DNA of 64,000 bases from Dryomyza anilis (GCA_951804985.1 OX638131.1:43784621-43848620); one strand, 5' to 3'; shown: positions 1 to 13,149, counted from the first letter of the stretch. Made by a program: numbers and translations. Notes: generated from the sequence alone by a model not told the origin.

Positions 1-662
1 TTCCAGATAAATCTATTCGTTCTGTTTTATTCCGGTCCCGCGAAATTGTTTGACCATTATTCATATTATTCACATTTTATCTATTTTTTGCAATAACTTT
101 TTAAATCATGGTCAAATGATTGAAAAGTCTCCTTATATTGTAAGAATGGACTATTTTGTAAAACTCATAGAACAAAAAGTTTAATAAATTTTATTTTCGC
201 GGAATCTACTTTGATCAAACGCTTATGCGTCGACTTTACCCCACGAGACTTATTCCAATATTATTGGCATAAAAATGCGAATTGAATGGAAAAATAAAAT
301 AAAAATAGGCACGACATGATTAGTGAACCCCTAACTACATAAAACTCACAACAAAATATATAAATAATCAAAACTTTACTGGCAAGTACAAGTTTACTGC
401 GTTATCAATATGTAACTTTTGGAGTCAAAAAATAGATTTTATTACATAAAAACTGAAGTTCAAGCACAACATGAATTTCTCTTCTTTGGTAACAGTCGTA
501 TTTAATGTTACGTGTACATTATCAATTTGAAGTTTATCTGACATCCCATTCGCGTTTTAAAGCAAATGTTTACTTTGCCCCGATGTCGACTTAACCTCGG
601 TCTCCCCTACGAAATAATCCGAACATTTTTATAGAACATTGAAGATTTCCGTGATACTATTT
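1..662. other. no gene seen
   Basis: AT-rich sequence with stops in all frames. I see no recognisable repeat or RNA gene. Confidence 0.5.
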
Positions 663-1010
663 CTACACAGAAAAAAGAATATTCGTAAATATATCAACCG
701 ATATTAATTGCATTTATTAATCAATCCAGCAACGAAATTCACTAATTTAATGAAAACATTTGATATTCTTCGTTAAATCAGCTATTCCGTTTGCTAATAT
801 GAATATTTGTACGTCAATGCAGCAAATTATATTTGCTAACACTGCGCCGACTAAATTGTTAGCTGCATTGACGTACAAATATTCACATTAGCGAACGCAA
901 TTGCTTATATAATGAAGTATTGTTTTCATTGATTGCTGGATTGATTAATAAATTGATTAATAAATTAATATCGGTTGCTATATTTACGTCGATTATTTGT
1001 TTCTGTGTAG
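663..1010. mobile_element. foldback element, copy 1
   Basis: Ends are CTACACAGAAA and its inverse. Long inverted arms share TATAGCAACCGATATTAA-like and TTAATCAATCCAGCAA-like segments, meeting around a core with AACTGCGCCGACTAAATT. Related copies lie at 18.8-19.5 and 33.0-33.7 kb. It has no coding capacity, so it is probably a non-autonomous DNA transposon. Confidence 0.75.
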
Positions 1011-1379
1011 TATTTTCAATAACGTGTTTTTGTGGAATATTTAATTATTTTAAATTTTATTTTATTTGGTGTTATTTCATTGGGTGCTATATCATTGTGC
1101 CGTGGAAACTTACAAACTCGGGAACACAGTATTCCATCTCCATTTTAAATTCAAAATGATACAAATAAGTTTTTTATCCGTGTAAAAAAAACGTATACAA
1201 ACAGGATTATGTGTAAAATCGGGATTATGTGTATTCTATATCTAATTTCGTAATTCGTTTCTTTTTTTAATTTGATATATTCATCATGTTATCCAACAAA
1301 CTAATTCAAATGTGCGGAAAAGAAATTTATATATTAAACGAATATGTTGTAATTCGAAAATATCTGCCCAAACCATATG
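1011..1379. other. no gene seen
   Basis: AT-rich spacer. Nothing recognisable. Confidence 0.5.
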
Positions 1380-2040
1380 AAATTTGGACAGGTTGTTCAT
1401 CTCCCGACGTAGGCGCGCTCTAAGACGAGATTTTTTGAAATTCGCCGCCTAAGGTACATAAATGGGCGTGGCAAACTTGAACTGCAAAGATCTGTGTACT
1501 TAAGATAGCCACAGTCATGAAATTTGGAACATGTATATTGTTGTTGTATGTATATTGCAATTTTCCAAATGTGTGTGGGATTGGACAAATGGGCAGGGCA
1601 CCTCCCATGTAACAAAACTAATAAAAATGCTATATCTGCTGACATATTAAGAGTATAGCTATAAAAATCGAAACAAAAGTTCATACTTCAAACTGCAGTC
1701 GTCACATAGAATGTGGGCGGGATTGTAAAACGGGGCGTGGCACCTTCCTTATAAGCAAAACATTAAAATTGCTGTAACTCCTGACCTTTTCAGAGCAGAG
1801 TTTTATAAATCGAAATAAAGGATCATATTAAACATCGTAATCGTTATATAGAATGTGGTCGGGATTGGACAACCGGGCGTGGCACCCATACAACTTAACT
1901 CTTAAAAATGCTATAACTCCTGACCTACTAAGAGCAGAGTTGTAAAAATCGAAACAAAGGATCATAATCTTTTACGTAGAATGTGAGCGGGATTGGACAA
2001 AGTGCGTGGCACGTGAGCGGGAAAAATGTCGAAGTAGGCA
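1380..2040. repeat. degenerate tandem repeat with GGGCGTGGCACC blocks
   Basis: About four diverged units of 125-145 bp each contain GGGATTGGACAA, GGGCGTGGCACC, TAACTCCTGACC and AGAGCAGAGTT. The GGGCGTGGC motif recalls the internal GCCACGCCC repeats of Drosophila INE-1. That link is from memory and uncertain. Confidence 0.6.
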
Positions 2041-2080
2041 TGCACTAAAATGAGAAAAAGAGACGTGAATGTATCCACAC

Positions 2081-3925
2081 TAGAGATGGGCGCGTACCTG
2101 TTTTTGATGGCACGGACAAGCACGGGCACGTCGATAGGTGACACTCACGAGCACTTTAAAGGCACGTACGAGAAGCACGATACAACACGGGATATAGAAA
2201 GACACGAAGAAATACGACAAAATACGAAAAAACCACGGAATCACATGAAAAACTAGGTAAAACCTGAAAATTAATATTATAAACAGGTACTAAATCCCTT
2301 TAGAAAATCGGTTCCGGTTCTGGTTCCATGACTTTTAAATTAGCGGTTCCAATTCCGGTTTCAACCAAAAAGTTGTATGGGTTCCGATTCCGGTTCCACA
2401 AATTTTTAAATCGGATCCGGTACTGGTTCTTTATGGTCCCACATTATAAATAATTCAAAAATAACCTTTGGTACTGTTTTATACTCTGAATCAGAACCTC
2501 TCCGAAAAGAGAACTTGTCGGGGACCGCAAGGAATCGGAATCGAAACCGTTTCGATTTTTGAACCGGAATCGTTATTAAAAAATGTATGAAACTGACAAC
2601 GATATTCCAAAGTGTGTTTGTCCCTGATTAAAATACCACTAAATTTTTATTTTCTGATGCTGAAAGTAGGGCTTCCAATCCCGGGATCCCGAAATTTCGG
2701 GATCCCGGGATCCCGGAGAATATTTGTACCGAAAATCCCGAAATGAAATCCCGGGATTGTCAATTAAAAAAACCTGTAGAAAATATTAAAACTATTAAAT
2801 TTTAAATTTGCAGTCGTTAGCAATACGGCAATACGGCGTTGTAATACGGCCTAAAAGTTACATACAAATTTGATCGAAAAAAATGTTAAAAACAAATTCG
2901 TATTTTTGTTTATTTTTTACCATGTAAATAAAATTGTTTTGTATCGGAATAGGCTCAAAAAATAGTGTTTGAATATATTAATATCCTCCTGAATAATATT
3001 CCGGTTTTATCAAATAAAATTACGATTTTTTTGGTGTCTTAAACTTCCAAATTTCTGAAATTTTGGGAGGACATTAATAGATTTAAACTCTAATTTTTGG
3101 AACCTATTCTGATACAAAATACATTTTTATTACCCTAAACATAAAATTATTTTTTAAAGTTATTTTTTTTACCTTCAGTTGCAATGCGCGTACGCCAATA
3201 AATAATAAACAATATAATGTAATGAGTAAAAATTTAATTATTGGTAGACTTTAGGATTTTTTTCCTATACGTCACAGAAATGGATCGTTAACATATTTGG
3301 ATTCAGAACTATAAAGAATGTATAAACACAAATATATTTGTGACAGGTTTAACTTGAGAAAATGTAAAATTTTTGTTCTTTTTAAACTTCAAAGACGATG
3401 CGCGAACATAAGACAATAATAGATTCAATCACTAATTTTTTAAGCCTACTTCGTTCCAAAACAGCTTTATTTAGATGATAAAATATTGATTTAAAGTGTT
3501 TTTAACTTCATCTGCAATACTCAAGCACAGGAAATTATTTTCCGACTCAAATTTTCTTGTGATAAACTCTAGCAGCACTATGTAAATTAATTATTTACTT
3601 AATTAAAATTTACTTATTTGGTACCTGTATTACAAATTTCAATCATTCGGGATATATTCCGGGATATATCCCGGGATCCCGGGATTATTTTTCTATCCCA
3701 AAAGTCCCGGGATTGCCAAAATGCCTCGGGATTGGAACCCCTAGCTGAAAGTAAAGGGTTTATTAAATTGGAGTAGAAACTATAAAAAATCTTTAATGGG
3801 CGCGTGTCTGGTTTTTGAGGCACAGACACGCACGGGCACGACAACTAGCACGCACGGAGATTTGCACGCAAGAACTCAGATTTTCGGGCGTCACACGAAA
3901 AAAGCACGGCACGCGCTCATCTCTA
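2081..3925. mobile_element. non-autonomous hAT element, family H3, containing another hAT
   Basis: Terminal repeats begin TAGAGATGGGCGCGT on the left and TAGAGATGAGCGCGT on the right (inverse). The element is flanked by an exact 8-bp duplication ATCCACAC (2073-2080 and 3926-3933). Subterminal CACGGGCACG motifs repeat at both ends. The H2 element at 2667-3743 is inserted inside it. A GGTTCCGGTTC-rich stretch at about 2300-2580 may be a further insertion. No transposase remains. Confidence 0.85.
2667..3743. mobile_element. non-autonomous hAT element, family H2
   Basis: Ends are TAGGGCTTCCAATCCCG and, inverted, TAGGGGTTCCAATCCCG. An exact 8-bp duplication GCTGAAAG flanks it (2659-2666 and 3744-3751). 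Both subterminal regions are packed with the palindromic motif ATCCCGGGAT, probably transposase binding sites. The interior is AT-rich and non-coding. Confidence 0.88.
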
Positions 3926-3933
3926 ATCCACAC

Positions 3934-5584
3934 TTTACAAAGATATGCTTTTGCATTTACAAAACCTTAGCACGGACGAAGCTGTGCACGGGTCCAGCTA
4001 TTTTTTAATGTTTTTCGCGAAACATAGCCAAAGATGTATGGAACATGGTAAATGTTTAATTAAGGGAAATATTCCAATAGATTGAAAATAAATTAAATAA
4101 AGTCTAAAATAATAAAGACGACAACATTCGTGCGCTTATAAATGACCTTGACTAGGGCTCGACTATGGTTGACGATTGCGTTATTCCCATAAAAACGTTA
4201 CTACTTGACGCTAGTAGGTATTTCAGATGAATTTTTTCCACATAATGTTTCCGCGAAATAATCACAACTCTCACAACAAAAGAATTTTACTTCAGCGTCA
4301 TCCGTTCCTCCTCTTCGACTGTTGTCTTCTGCTATTCTCCAGCTACGCCGTGTCTTATTCTTCTTCTTCTGCTTGTCTATTTATGCAATTTTATTTTATT
4401 TATTTATTATTAATTCACTTTTTATTCACATTTTCGCATTTCGATCGGCATTTTATGCTGATAACTGAGTGCGAGACGATCACGTCTTGTTGCCGATCGC
4501 ACACGTCCAGAGAAAACGAGACTTTGCGATGTCTTTGCTGCGTCGCGCAGTCTTCACGTTGCTGCCTTGCTGCTGTAATAAGCCGGGTACGAGAGCAGAG
4601 CAACCAAGTTCAACGACCTCCGGACACATTCTCATAGCTTCATCATCATCATCATAAGTGTTGTTGTTTTTATTTTATTTTTTATATTATTTTTTATTAT
4701 TGTTATTATTTTTAAATACTATCGTTTTACACAATAACAACAGAAACACAAATGAGACAAAGAGAGGTTGCTGTCTTTCTCTTATTTATGCGCATAAAAA
4801 AAACAATCGCGTGTGCGTTGTGTTGTAAAATTGTTGCCAATTGCAGAAAATACGACAAATATTAGGCTATAACTTACTTGAAAAACGTCAGAAGGGATTA
4901 CCAAAAATTCTTTATTTTCAACATTCAATAAGAATGCGCATAGAACGAATTACTGTGAACTAAAAGAGAGAATTCAAAATATTGGTGACTTTGTTATTTG
5001 AAAATTAATTATGAAATTCGGAAACAAGATAGTTTTATATACATTTTTAAGGCTGAGATTTTAAAAATGTAGCAACATTTCGATTTTCCAGGTTACACTA
5101 CACTACAAAATGAGAAAAAAAGTTTGCGTAGTAAATGGCACTATTTTTGTATTATTGGCAATGACCCACAGAATTCGAATATATTAAATAAAAAAAAACG
5201 AACGAAACGAGCTTTCAAAAAGGTGGTCACATATATTTTCAAATATTTCGCGTTTTAAATAACGGCTTTAATAAAATTTAATACTAAATAAGAGATAATT
5301 TAAAATCCAATAAACATTTCTCACAAAATTTTGAAATTGGTTTACTGATTTGAGAGAATTCGGAGGAACTCGAAAAATTTAATTTTTTCAACAAAAAATT
5401 TAATCAAAGAAAAAATTGGGCAAAATCTAAAAAGCGAGATGATTGTGATATTCCAAAATAAGCCTGCACCTTTCTAAAGCAAAATAGGTAAAAATAAAAT
5501 AAATCTATGGATACATTTTGAGGTCAGAAAAATTCATAGTAAGCATTAGAATTGGGTGTAAACTAAAAAAATCACATTTTGTGT
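3934..5584. other. no gene seen; GC-richer islet at about 4290-4640
   Basis: An open frame of 136 codons covers 4227-4637, but it has no start context, domain or splice signal I can support. The islet stands out in composition and could be regulatory or transcribed. The rest is AT-rich. Confidence 0.3.
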
Positions 5585-5735
5585 TTTTATACCCTACACC
5601 CATGGGTTATAGGTTATACTATGTATATTAACGCATCTTAGAAGGCGTGACCGGTATGAAAAGTATATATTTTCTTGATCAGCATCACTTTTCGAGTCGA
5701 TTTAGACAGCGTCTACAGGATTACTTGATAAACAC
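5585..5735 (+). mobile_element. INE-like element, fragment of the 5' end
   Basis: It starts TTTTTATACCCTACACCC and contains ATATTTTCTTGATCAGCATCA and GAGTCGATTTA, the same order as the start of the full copies but more diverged. Confidence 0.6.
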
Positions 5736-5797
5736 TATTCCGAATGCGATGAAATTTAATTTAAATATATTTTAGTAGAAAAGTAATTTGAAGTTCG

Positions 5798-6504
5798 ACC
5801 AGTTGGGAAGGTTAGATCACATGGGAAATGTTAAAGTAGGTTTTAGTATGATAGTTAGGATTATCAAAATTATAGTCGGTCTAAGCAGACTATAAATACC
5901 CTACACATATGTGTGGTTACCATTAAAAGTGGTATATAGGTCACCAGGGTATACGAATCCTGAAAATAACTACAAACTTTCAATCGCTGAAGAATTTCCA
6001 TTCATTTGATACCCATATTTACAAATGGGTAGGTGTACGAATTTCACTTTTTTTTTGGAACCACAAGTCGTTTCGCCGGAAATCATTATTTTCATGTATT
6101 TGAGCATGAGTCAATATATATTTGACCAAAAAAAAATTTCCTAAGCACGTATACAGTAAAATTGATCTGTAGATATAAATTTTATACGAGGTATTTGAAC
6201 ATAAGTGGTCGGTTCTCAGGTCACAATAGACTGATCATGCCAATTTTCTTGTTCAAACAAATTAGATATATAAGTAATCTAAAGTTTCATTGCTCTAGCT
6301 CTTCTATTTTTTCTGTAATCGTGTTTTCAACAGACAGACGGATAGACAGACAGACGGACAGACGGACATCGCTAAATCGACTCAGGAGGTCATGCTGATC
6401 AAGAATATATATACTTTTCCATACCGGAGATGCTTCCTTATGGGTGTTACAAACGGCGTACCAAACTGAATATACCCTTTCACTCTTAGTGTAGGGTATA
6501 AAAA
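5798..6504 (-). mobile_element. INE-like (Helentron-associated) repeat, copy A
   Basis: Read on the minus strand, it starts TTTTTATACCCTACACTAAG and has TTCTTGATCAGCATGACC and a CAGACGGA-type microsatellite. Near its end come GTGTAGGGTATTTATAG, a 24-bp palindrome (AGTCGG...CCGACT) and CTTCCCAACTGGT. Its ATACCCTACAC is repeated inverted near the far end (subterminal inverted repeat). The order recalls Drosophila INE-1/DINE-1 from memory. Confidence 0.75.
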
Positions 6505-7701
6505 TGTGTCAAATTAGTCAACGTACTCAACTACATCCCATACAAGATATGAGTTTACTTTTTAGGATCCCTCGGCCTAAGTTCTTATAGGACTGTAGTG
6601 CCAAACTATTATTATTATAACTCGTAAAGTATTCAATATAAAGTTATAAAATTTAAAATTAGTTATAAACAATCATCTATCAATACGTGTTCAAAAAATT
6701 GGTGTGATTGGCCCACATTTTTTCTAATTTATTGTCTATTTATATAACAATCAATTATAATGCTTTCACATAATTTATTTTATCCGCAAATATTACCCAT
6801 ACATTTTTGTCATTGATAGCTCAATTTCTCCGAAAGAGTGTGGACTAATTTTGAAATATTACAAACTGTGTATTAACTTACATTCACATTTTTTTCCAAT
6901 CTTTTAAATGCTTTTTTAAATTAAAATTTTTGTCGAAGAAATACTTTTTTCAATTTATTCTATCGAGTTCTCTTAAACTAGTAAATGAATTTAAAAATAT
7001 TGTGAAAAATGTTTATTGTATGTTTAAATACCTTTCATTTGATATAACTATTGATCATGTGAGTTATTTGGAACGCGAGATATTTACAAATATTTGTACC
7101 CCCTGTTTGAAAATTCGGTTCAAAAGTTATTGGCCGATATTTTGAAAACCTATCCAAAGAAACACATCGCGATCAGGAGATTTCATTCTCTGGTCGAAAA
7201 CAGATTTCAGAACTCATATGTATAACAGATGTCGCATTGTACAATATTAAGAAGAGGTTTACAAAATGCCATTCGCAACTACAAAACAAATAACTTATTA
7301 TAGCGATATTCTGATGGAATTCAATATTCACCTAATTCAGTTTTTGTCAAATTTCCTTTTTCTTCCATCAACTCAAATTTTAAAACTAACCCATCGTAAT
7401 TCGATTGGATATGACCAAAGTTATGACAAGTCAAATGTAAAAAATATGAATATTAAGATAAACCTATCTATTTAGGCTGTATTCAAAAACTGAGTACGAG
7501 GTCTTGAATAGAATTTTGCAGTCCATCGGAATATGATAATAATATACCGGATTTTTTTATTTTTATAATTCGCGGTAAATTCCAGAGCGAGACGATTGTT
7601 GAAACCAGATTTGTTTGAAAATATTCGAGATGATGAATGTAATAATATAAAATGTCATCGAGATTAAGAATACCTATATGCACAAATCATAAGAAATAAA
7701 A
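6505..7701. other. SINE remnant, then no gene seen
   Basis: Positions 6571-6622 match the tail of the local tRNA-derived SINE (CTCGGCCTAAGTTC, GTGCCAAACTATTATTATTA). The remainder is AT-rich without recognisable content. Confidence 0.5.
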
Positions 7702-8374
7702 AACCAGTTGGGAAGGTTAGATCACATGGGAAATTTTAAAGTAGGTGTAATTATGATAGTTAGGATTATCAAAATTATAGTCGGTCTAAGCCGACTATAA
7801 ATACCCTACACATATGTGTGGTTACCACTCAAAGTGATATATAGATCACCAGGGTATACGAATCCTGAAAATAACTACAAACATTCAATCGCTGAAGAAT
7901 TTCCATTCACTTGATACCCATATATACAAATGGGTAGGTGTACCGAATTTCGATTTTTTTTTTGTGAACCACAAGTCTTTTCGCCGGAAAACATTATTAT
8001 CATGTATTTGAGCATGATGTCAATATATATTTGACCAAAAAAGTTTACCTAAGCACGTATACATAAAAATTGATCTTTATATGTACATTTTATATGAGGT
8101 ATTTGAACATAAGTGGTCGGATCATAGGTCACAATGGACCGATCTCGCTTTTATCTAGCTCTTCAATTTTAAAAGTCTTAGGGATTTCAACAGACAGACA
8201 GACGGACAGACAGACGGACAGACAGACAGACGGACAGACGGACATCGCTAAATCGACTCAGGAGGTCATGCTGATCAAGAATATATATACTTTTCCATAC
8301 CGGAGATGCTTCCTTCTGGGTGTTACAAACGGTTACTGAATATACCCTTTCACTCTTAGTGTAGGGTATAAAAA
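7702..8374 (-). mobile_element. INE-like repeat, copy B
   Basis: Same structure and ends as the copy at 5798-6504, with an expanded CAGACGGA array at about 8190-8245. It keeps the palindrome TATAGTCGG...CCGACTATA at about 7780. Confidence 0.75.
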
Positions 8375-8394
8375 CAGATTCAATTTCAAACCAG

Positions 8395-8610
8395 TACAGA
8401 AGGTTAGCTTAATATATCGACTATAACTTTGTGAAAGATAAAGTCGATCAAAGCCAACTATAAATACTCTATGCACATGTCATAATATGTGACAAATCAA
8501 TATAAAGCACGATTACCATCAGCAGAGTTTACAAGTCTTCAAAATGACTGCAAACTTGTCATCGTGAGAAAAATTCCTTTGATTGAAGTACCCCATATGT
8601 ATTATAGTTG
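8395..8610 (-). mobile_element. INE-like repeat, strongly diverged fragment
   Basis: It retains ACCAGTACAGAAGGTTAG, a decayed AAGTCGATC...CAACTATAAATAC palindrome and the following TACCATCA...CTGCAAACTT order of the full copies. Confidence 0.5.
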
Positions 8611-8900
8611 GACAGCGAGCCGTAAGGTCCCATGTTTCAAACTGGGCTGGGGCTAACAACATCTTTTCATAGAAAACGAGTTTCTATACCGCGCTACCTC
8701 TAGACATACAATGGCAAAACTCCGAGAGTAAACACTGCCCATGAAAAAAAGGCTCTCATCCCGCGCCATTCAGATTTGGTATTAAACTGTTGGTCCTGTT
8801 CACATGGAATACAAATATTACACTGTGCTGTGCGCTGAAATGGTGAGAGAGCTCGGTCTAAATTCTTCAGGACTGTAGCGCCAAACTGTTATTATTATGT
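8606..8900 (+). mobile_element. tRNA-derived SINE, 5' truncated
   Basis: It starts within the tRNA-like head (TTGGACAGCGAGCCG, degraded B box), then carries the family body (CTAACAACATCTTTTCATAG, CCGCGCTACCTCT, AACTCCGAGAGTAAAC) and ends in (TTA)n after GCGCCAAACTGTTATTATT. Confidence 0.8.
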
Positions 8901-9124
8901 ACTATAGATAAGTATACCGAATTTGAATTTTTTTCGAAGATCACATAAGTGGTAACCAAAAAATTAATATTATTTCTAAATGTTTAACCAAAATAAAGAG
9001 TTATATTAGAAAAGTTCACTTTTCCGTTAAAAATTTCCCGTAGACGTACAGCTATATAAGGTATATGTACAAATTACGGAACCCTGCAATGAACTGTAGC
9101 TCACAATATTTGGGTTACATAAGT

Positions 9125-9205
9125 ACCCAAATGGTGCGAGATAGCTCGACCTATGTAGGTTCTTCGGAGCTATTGTGCCAAACTATTATTATTGTAACTG
9201 TCAAC
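9125..9205 (+). mobile_element. tRNA-derived SINE, tail fragment
   Basis: It matches only the last part of the family (GAGATAGCTCGACCTA, GTGCCAAACTATTATTATTG). Confidence 0.6.
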
Positions 9206-9826
9206 ATATTTGAGTATAATTTCCGTACAAAATCAATGTATTATAAAATATTCGAAATACAGCTTTAAAGCTGTTTAAACAAATATTTTAATTATTTATG
9301 CATACACAAATCAAATAAAATAAGAGATATTTGAATGGCTAAAAAAGAGGCATAGCAAGAAATGTTTTCCGAGAGATTGTTGTTGTCGTAGTTTTCTGTG
9401 TTTTTTTTTTTTAATTCATATTCGCTCGGCATCGAACCGGTTAATAAACTCAAATGTAGGTCAAGATTTGCGATGATAATACTACGAAAAGGCGCCATAA
9501 CAGAGCGAGATGATCAAAAACAAAAAAAAAAGCAAATGAAGAAGGAGAAGCGGCAGCACCGGTGGCAACAGTGACAAACAACTTGAGAGATTTTCGCGCC
9601 TAACAGTTAAAAGAAAAAAAAAAAACATGAATAAAGTAACAACAATTTTTATAGAAGTGATATCAAGCTAATATTATATTTGAATTTCATTGAATATCAA
9701 GAACAACAACGACGACAAATGTTATAAATACAAAGAATAAATTAGATCAATAATGCTATAATATTTATTTTATATTTTTAATTTATATTCCTGAAGTCAA
9801 TTTTTAATTTTTATTAATTAATACGT
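9206..9826. other. no gene seen
   Basis: Mixed AT-rich and purine-rich spacer (about 9480-9620 less AT-rich). No frame or repeat can be supported. Confidence 0.4.
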
Positions 9827-10432
9827 ACACTGAGGGAAAAAAGTAATAAAATTAAATAAAAAAGTAATAAATTTAAATACTTTTCGACACGTTATTTACG
9901 CGTTGTCTTTTTTATTTAAATTATATACTATTTACTTAAAATTGAAATAAATCCTTTTTATTTATATTTATTACGTAGGTAATAAAATTTGATATAATTA
10001 CTTTTTATTAAGATAATAAAATTCTAATTTAATCACAAGATCATAAACATGTCAATTAATATTTTAAAACTATTTATTTCATGTAAAGAAGGTTAGGAAA
10101 AGATAAAATTATTATTTTTTCTCTTTTTTCGAAATTTTTATCACTCACGGTGGTTATATAGGTTGGACACTTGACCACATATTACATGATTTTGTCGTGG
10201 TTACTTTCAAAAAACAAACTTTAATAATGTTAAAAATATTTCTTTAATTTTTTTGAAATAATGAATTTAATTGCGTACGTAATAAAATTAAATACTTTCT
10301 ATTTAATTTGAAATTAAATACGTACGTAATATATTTTTGTATGGAGTATTACTTTTTTTATTACAAAAGTATTTAAATCAAATTTAAATAGATTTTATTT
10401 AATTTTATTACGTCACTTTTATCTTAGTGTAG
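9827..10432. mobile_element. MITE with long terminal inverted repeats
   Basis: Ends TACACTGAGGGAAAAAAGTA and, inverted, TACACTAAGATAAAAGTGAC. Arms share GTAATAAAATTAAATA over about 60-100 bp, and TACGTACGTAATA-like motifs lie inside. It is non-coding. Confidence 0.7.
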
Positions 10433-10465
10433 AATATACTAGTATAGAAAACTAAAATCGTATAG

Positions 10466-10570
10466 GAGTTCACAAGACAATCAAGAATATATTTATTTTT
10501 CTATACCGGTGATGCCTGTTTTGAGTTTTGATTCGAACAGAAGGACATACAGGGTTGAGTATAAAAATCT
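10466..10570 (-). mobile_element. INE-like repeat, 5'-end fragment
   Basis: It retains ATCAAGAATATATTTATTTT, TATACCGGTGATGCC and GGGTTGAGTATAAAAA, the terminal block of the INE-like family in diverged form. Confidence 0.5.
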
Positions 10571-13149
10571 TGTTTTTTATTTAACTTTATGGCCCTATTC
10601 TGGCATTGTGAGTGCTCACACGTCACACCTCAATGAGAGGTGTTTTTTGTGATCAAAATCTCAATCTAACAATCTAACAAGGAAATACCACAAGATAGTT
10701 TAATGTCACATGTTTTTTTATTCAAACTAATTTTAAATAAATGTAAACAGTTTTAAAGACAAATGCACTTTATTAAATTAAAATAGTGAAAATTGATGAC
10801 CCAAGTTCGTCGAATTCATTATAATTGAAAGTGCTGTGCTAAGTGTTTGATGTGTTTTAAGTTTAAAATCAACCTATTCGCATCGAGCTGCATTGTTTCT
10901 AATTTTTAACCGTATTTTGTGTTTTTTTGGCGAATTTTGTTATATTGTGTGATAGTTTACGGACCCCTCACTTAATTAATAGCATAGTGTATATGTTGTT
11001 TGTACCTTATGATCTGCTTTTTTGAGCATCACAGAGTCTCAATTTTTTTTTTTGGCAGAAAATAAAAACATCTCCATTTGGGAGGTTTTTTTTCATCAGA
11101 TTTTACTATATATGTATGTATGTTTGCCATTACAGCTATTTAACACATCAATATAAAAAAAAGTTATATGAATTATATACGTTGCTAGGGGTACTCAGTA
11201 GCATTCACAAAGATACGTATGTTTGTCACAGCTAAATCAAAAGAATCGACTCAATTTATATGAAAGAGGATATAAAATCTATGTAAAAACTATGAAATAG
11301 GTTAACGAAGGATAACGTCTCATTTTCTCAATGGATATACAATATCAATATATAGGAGCTACTAAAAAGAATTGTTCATATACTGAAAACAAACTTTTCA
11401 AAGATTTATCCTATTCCAATATGAAGCCTTAAAGGGCGAAATTTGCATTTAGTATGTACTGAGGAAATATAGATTGTACCATTACCTTTATGGTATTTCC
11501 AGACAAGATGTTTAGTGTTATTTTTAAAGAAAGTTTTCAGATATGTTAAGTATTCGTATAATATAATAGGTCAATACACCCATATCCTCCGAAATAGGAT
11601 ATTAGTTTAAATATTTAGGATAACATTCATAATGTTAAAATAGCGATAACGAGTTAACTAGTTTTTTTTTTATTTTGATCTTTAAAATATGTCGGGTTAG
11701 ATTACGGAATATTAACCATTTTAACCATCATATACCTCGTGAACCGAAAATGGTACAACAAAAATAAGTCGGTGAATTTTGTTTATGTTACACCAGGATA
11801 TAAAAAAATTAACAAATCGCTGATTTCAAGAATATTTTCTGATCTATCTCTACTACAATATTGTGCAATATACTCTATCTGCTCGTTTTTTCATCGACAT
11901 TGATCACATTTGAATAGCAATAATCTCTATCTACCATAGCACGACGAATAGCGCGAAATTGCTGATTTTTTTTAATTGCATCAATTAAAGACCATTTTTA
12001 TTTAATATTGTAGAAGAAAAATTGATCGCCACTTTCATGGTTTGCGATTTAATTAGTTTTTTCGATCTCCTGAAAAACTGTGTTTTTGTAGATAGACTGT
12101 ACTGAATATAAGCCCTCGATATATTAGTTTTATTCAAAATAATATATTAGAAGTCAAGCAACCAGTATTTAACAATTAAATAATATAATCCTTATAGGAA
12201 AAATATATGTAAATGGGGAAACATATTTTTGGGTGTAAATTTAATGTATGAATGGAATCTTCTATTCATACATTAAAATTACCATTAAAATGTAATATTT
12301 GAGTTGGCACTTTTTTACACCATTTGATTTACTTCATTGTTGTGGATAAATCGAGCGTAAGAAAAAAGTACGCCATTTTCCTTTTTTATGTTAGTCAAAT
12401 GTCAAAATACCTTAACAGTTTTTTTTTGCAAATGTCCAAGAACTCGGGATGTTTGCTATCAGTCAACTGTAAATATCTCAATTTCCATTGCTGTTGTGGC
12501 AAACATCTCGTAACTATCTGCATATACGTCATATTTAAAAAATATTAATAGTTTTTCTGAAACTTCATTAAAACTTATGGGATGTTTAAATATTTGCTAC
12601 AAGGCGAAAATTTAAAAGCAAGACTGTTATAAACATCTTGTTTTCTTAGTGTTCGAATAATATACCAAGGGGAGGAGGTTTAGCATAGTTAAGAATTTAA
12701 TTAAGGTATACAATTAAATATCTCACATTAATATCCCCACCAAAGGTTTCGGGTAATTTATAGTCAGGCTCGACCGACTATAAAAGTCCGCCCAATGTGA
12801 CCGAACTTACCCATGAGACCTAACTTTCTCAACTCGTTAACTATAATATTTATAATTTTTTTTTTAGGAACATTTAATGCATTTCTTTGCACAATTGTGT
12901 GCATATTTCGACAAACAATGAGTTAAATGGAATATTCCGACATATATATGGCATTTGATATAATATCGTTTTCTCTGTTTAAAATATTCCTATATTATGT
13001 TTGTAAACTCCGTTGAGCTATGTGTCAAACATGTAAATGACCCCGAAATACAGAAATACATATGTACTCTGAATTGAAATCAAAATATGATATTTGCACT
13101 ATAGTTCGATTTAAAATAGGTTGGTAATGTCGAAAACGTCTTTTTTTTG
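10571..13149. other. no gene seen
   Basis: 2.6 kb of AT-rich DNA with short frames only. At 12752-12800 a decayed palindrome (TATAGTCAGGCTCGACCGACTATA) marks another INE-like trace. Nothing else is recognisable. Confidence 0.4.

Noticed and set aside
4227..4637. 136-codon frame with Ser/Cys/Phe-rich content
   Set aside because: No domain, start context or splice site, and a second frame in the same segment is equally open. I kept the segment only as a GC-richer islet.
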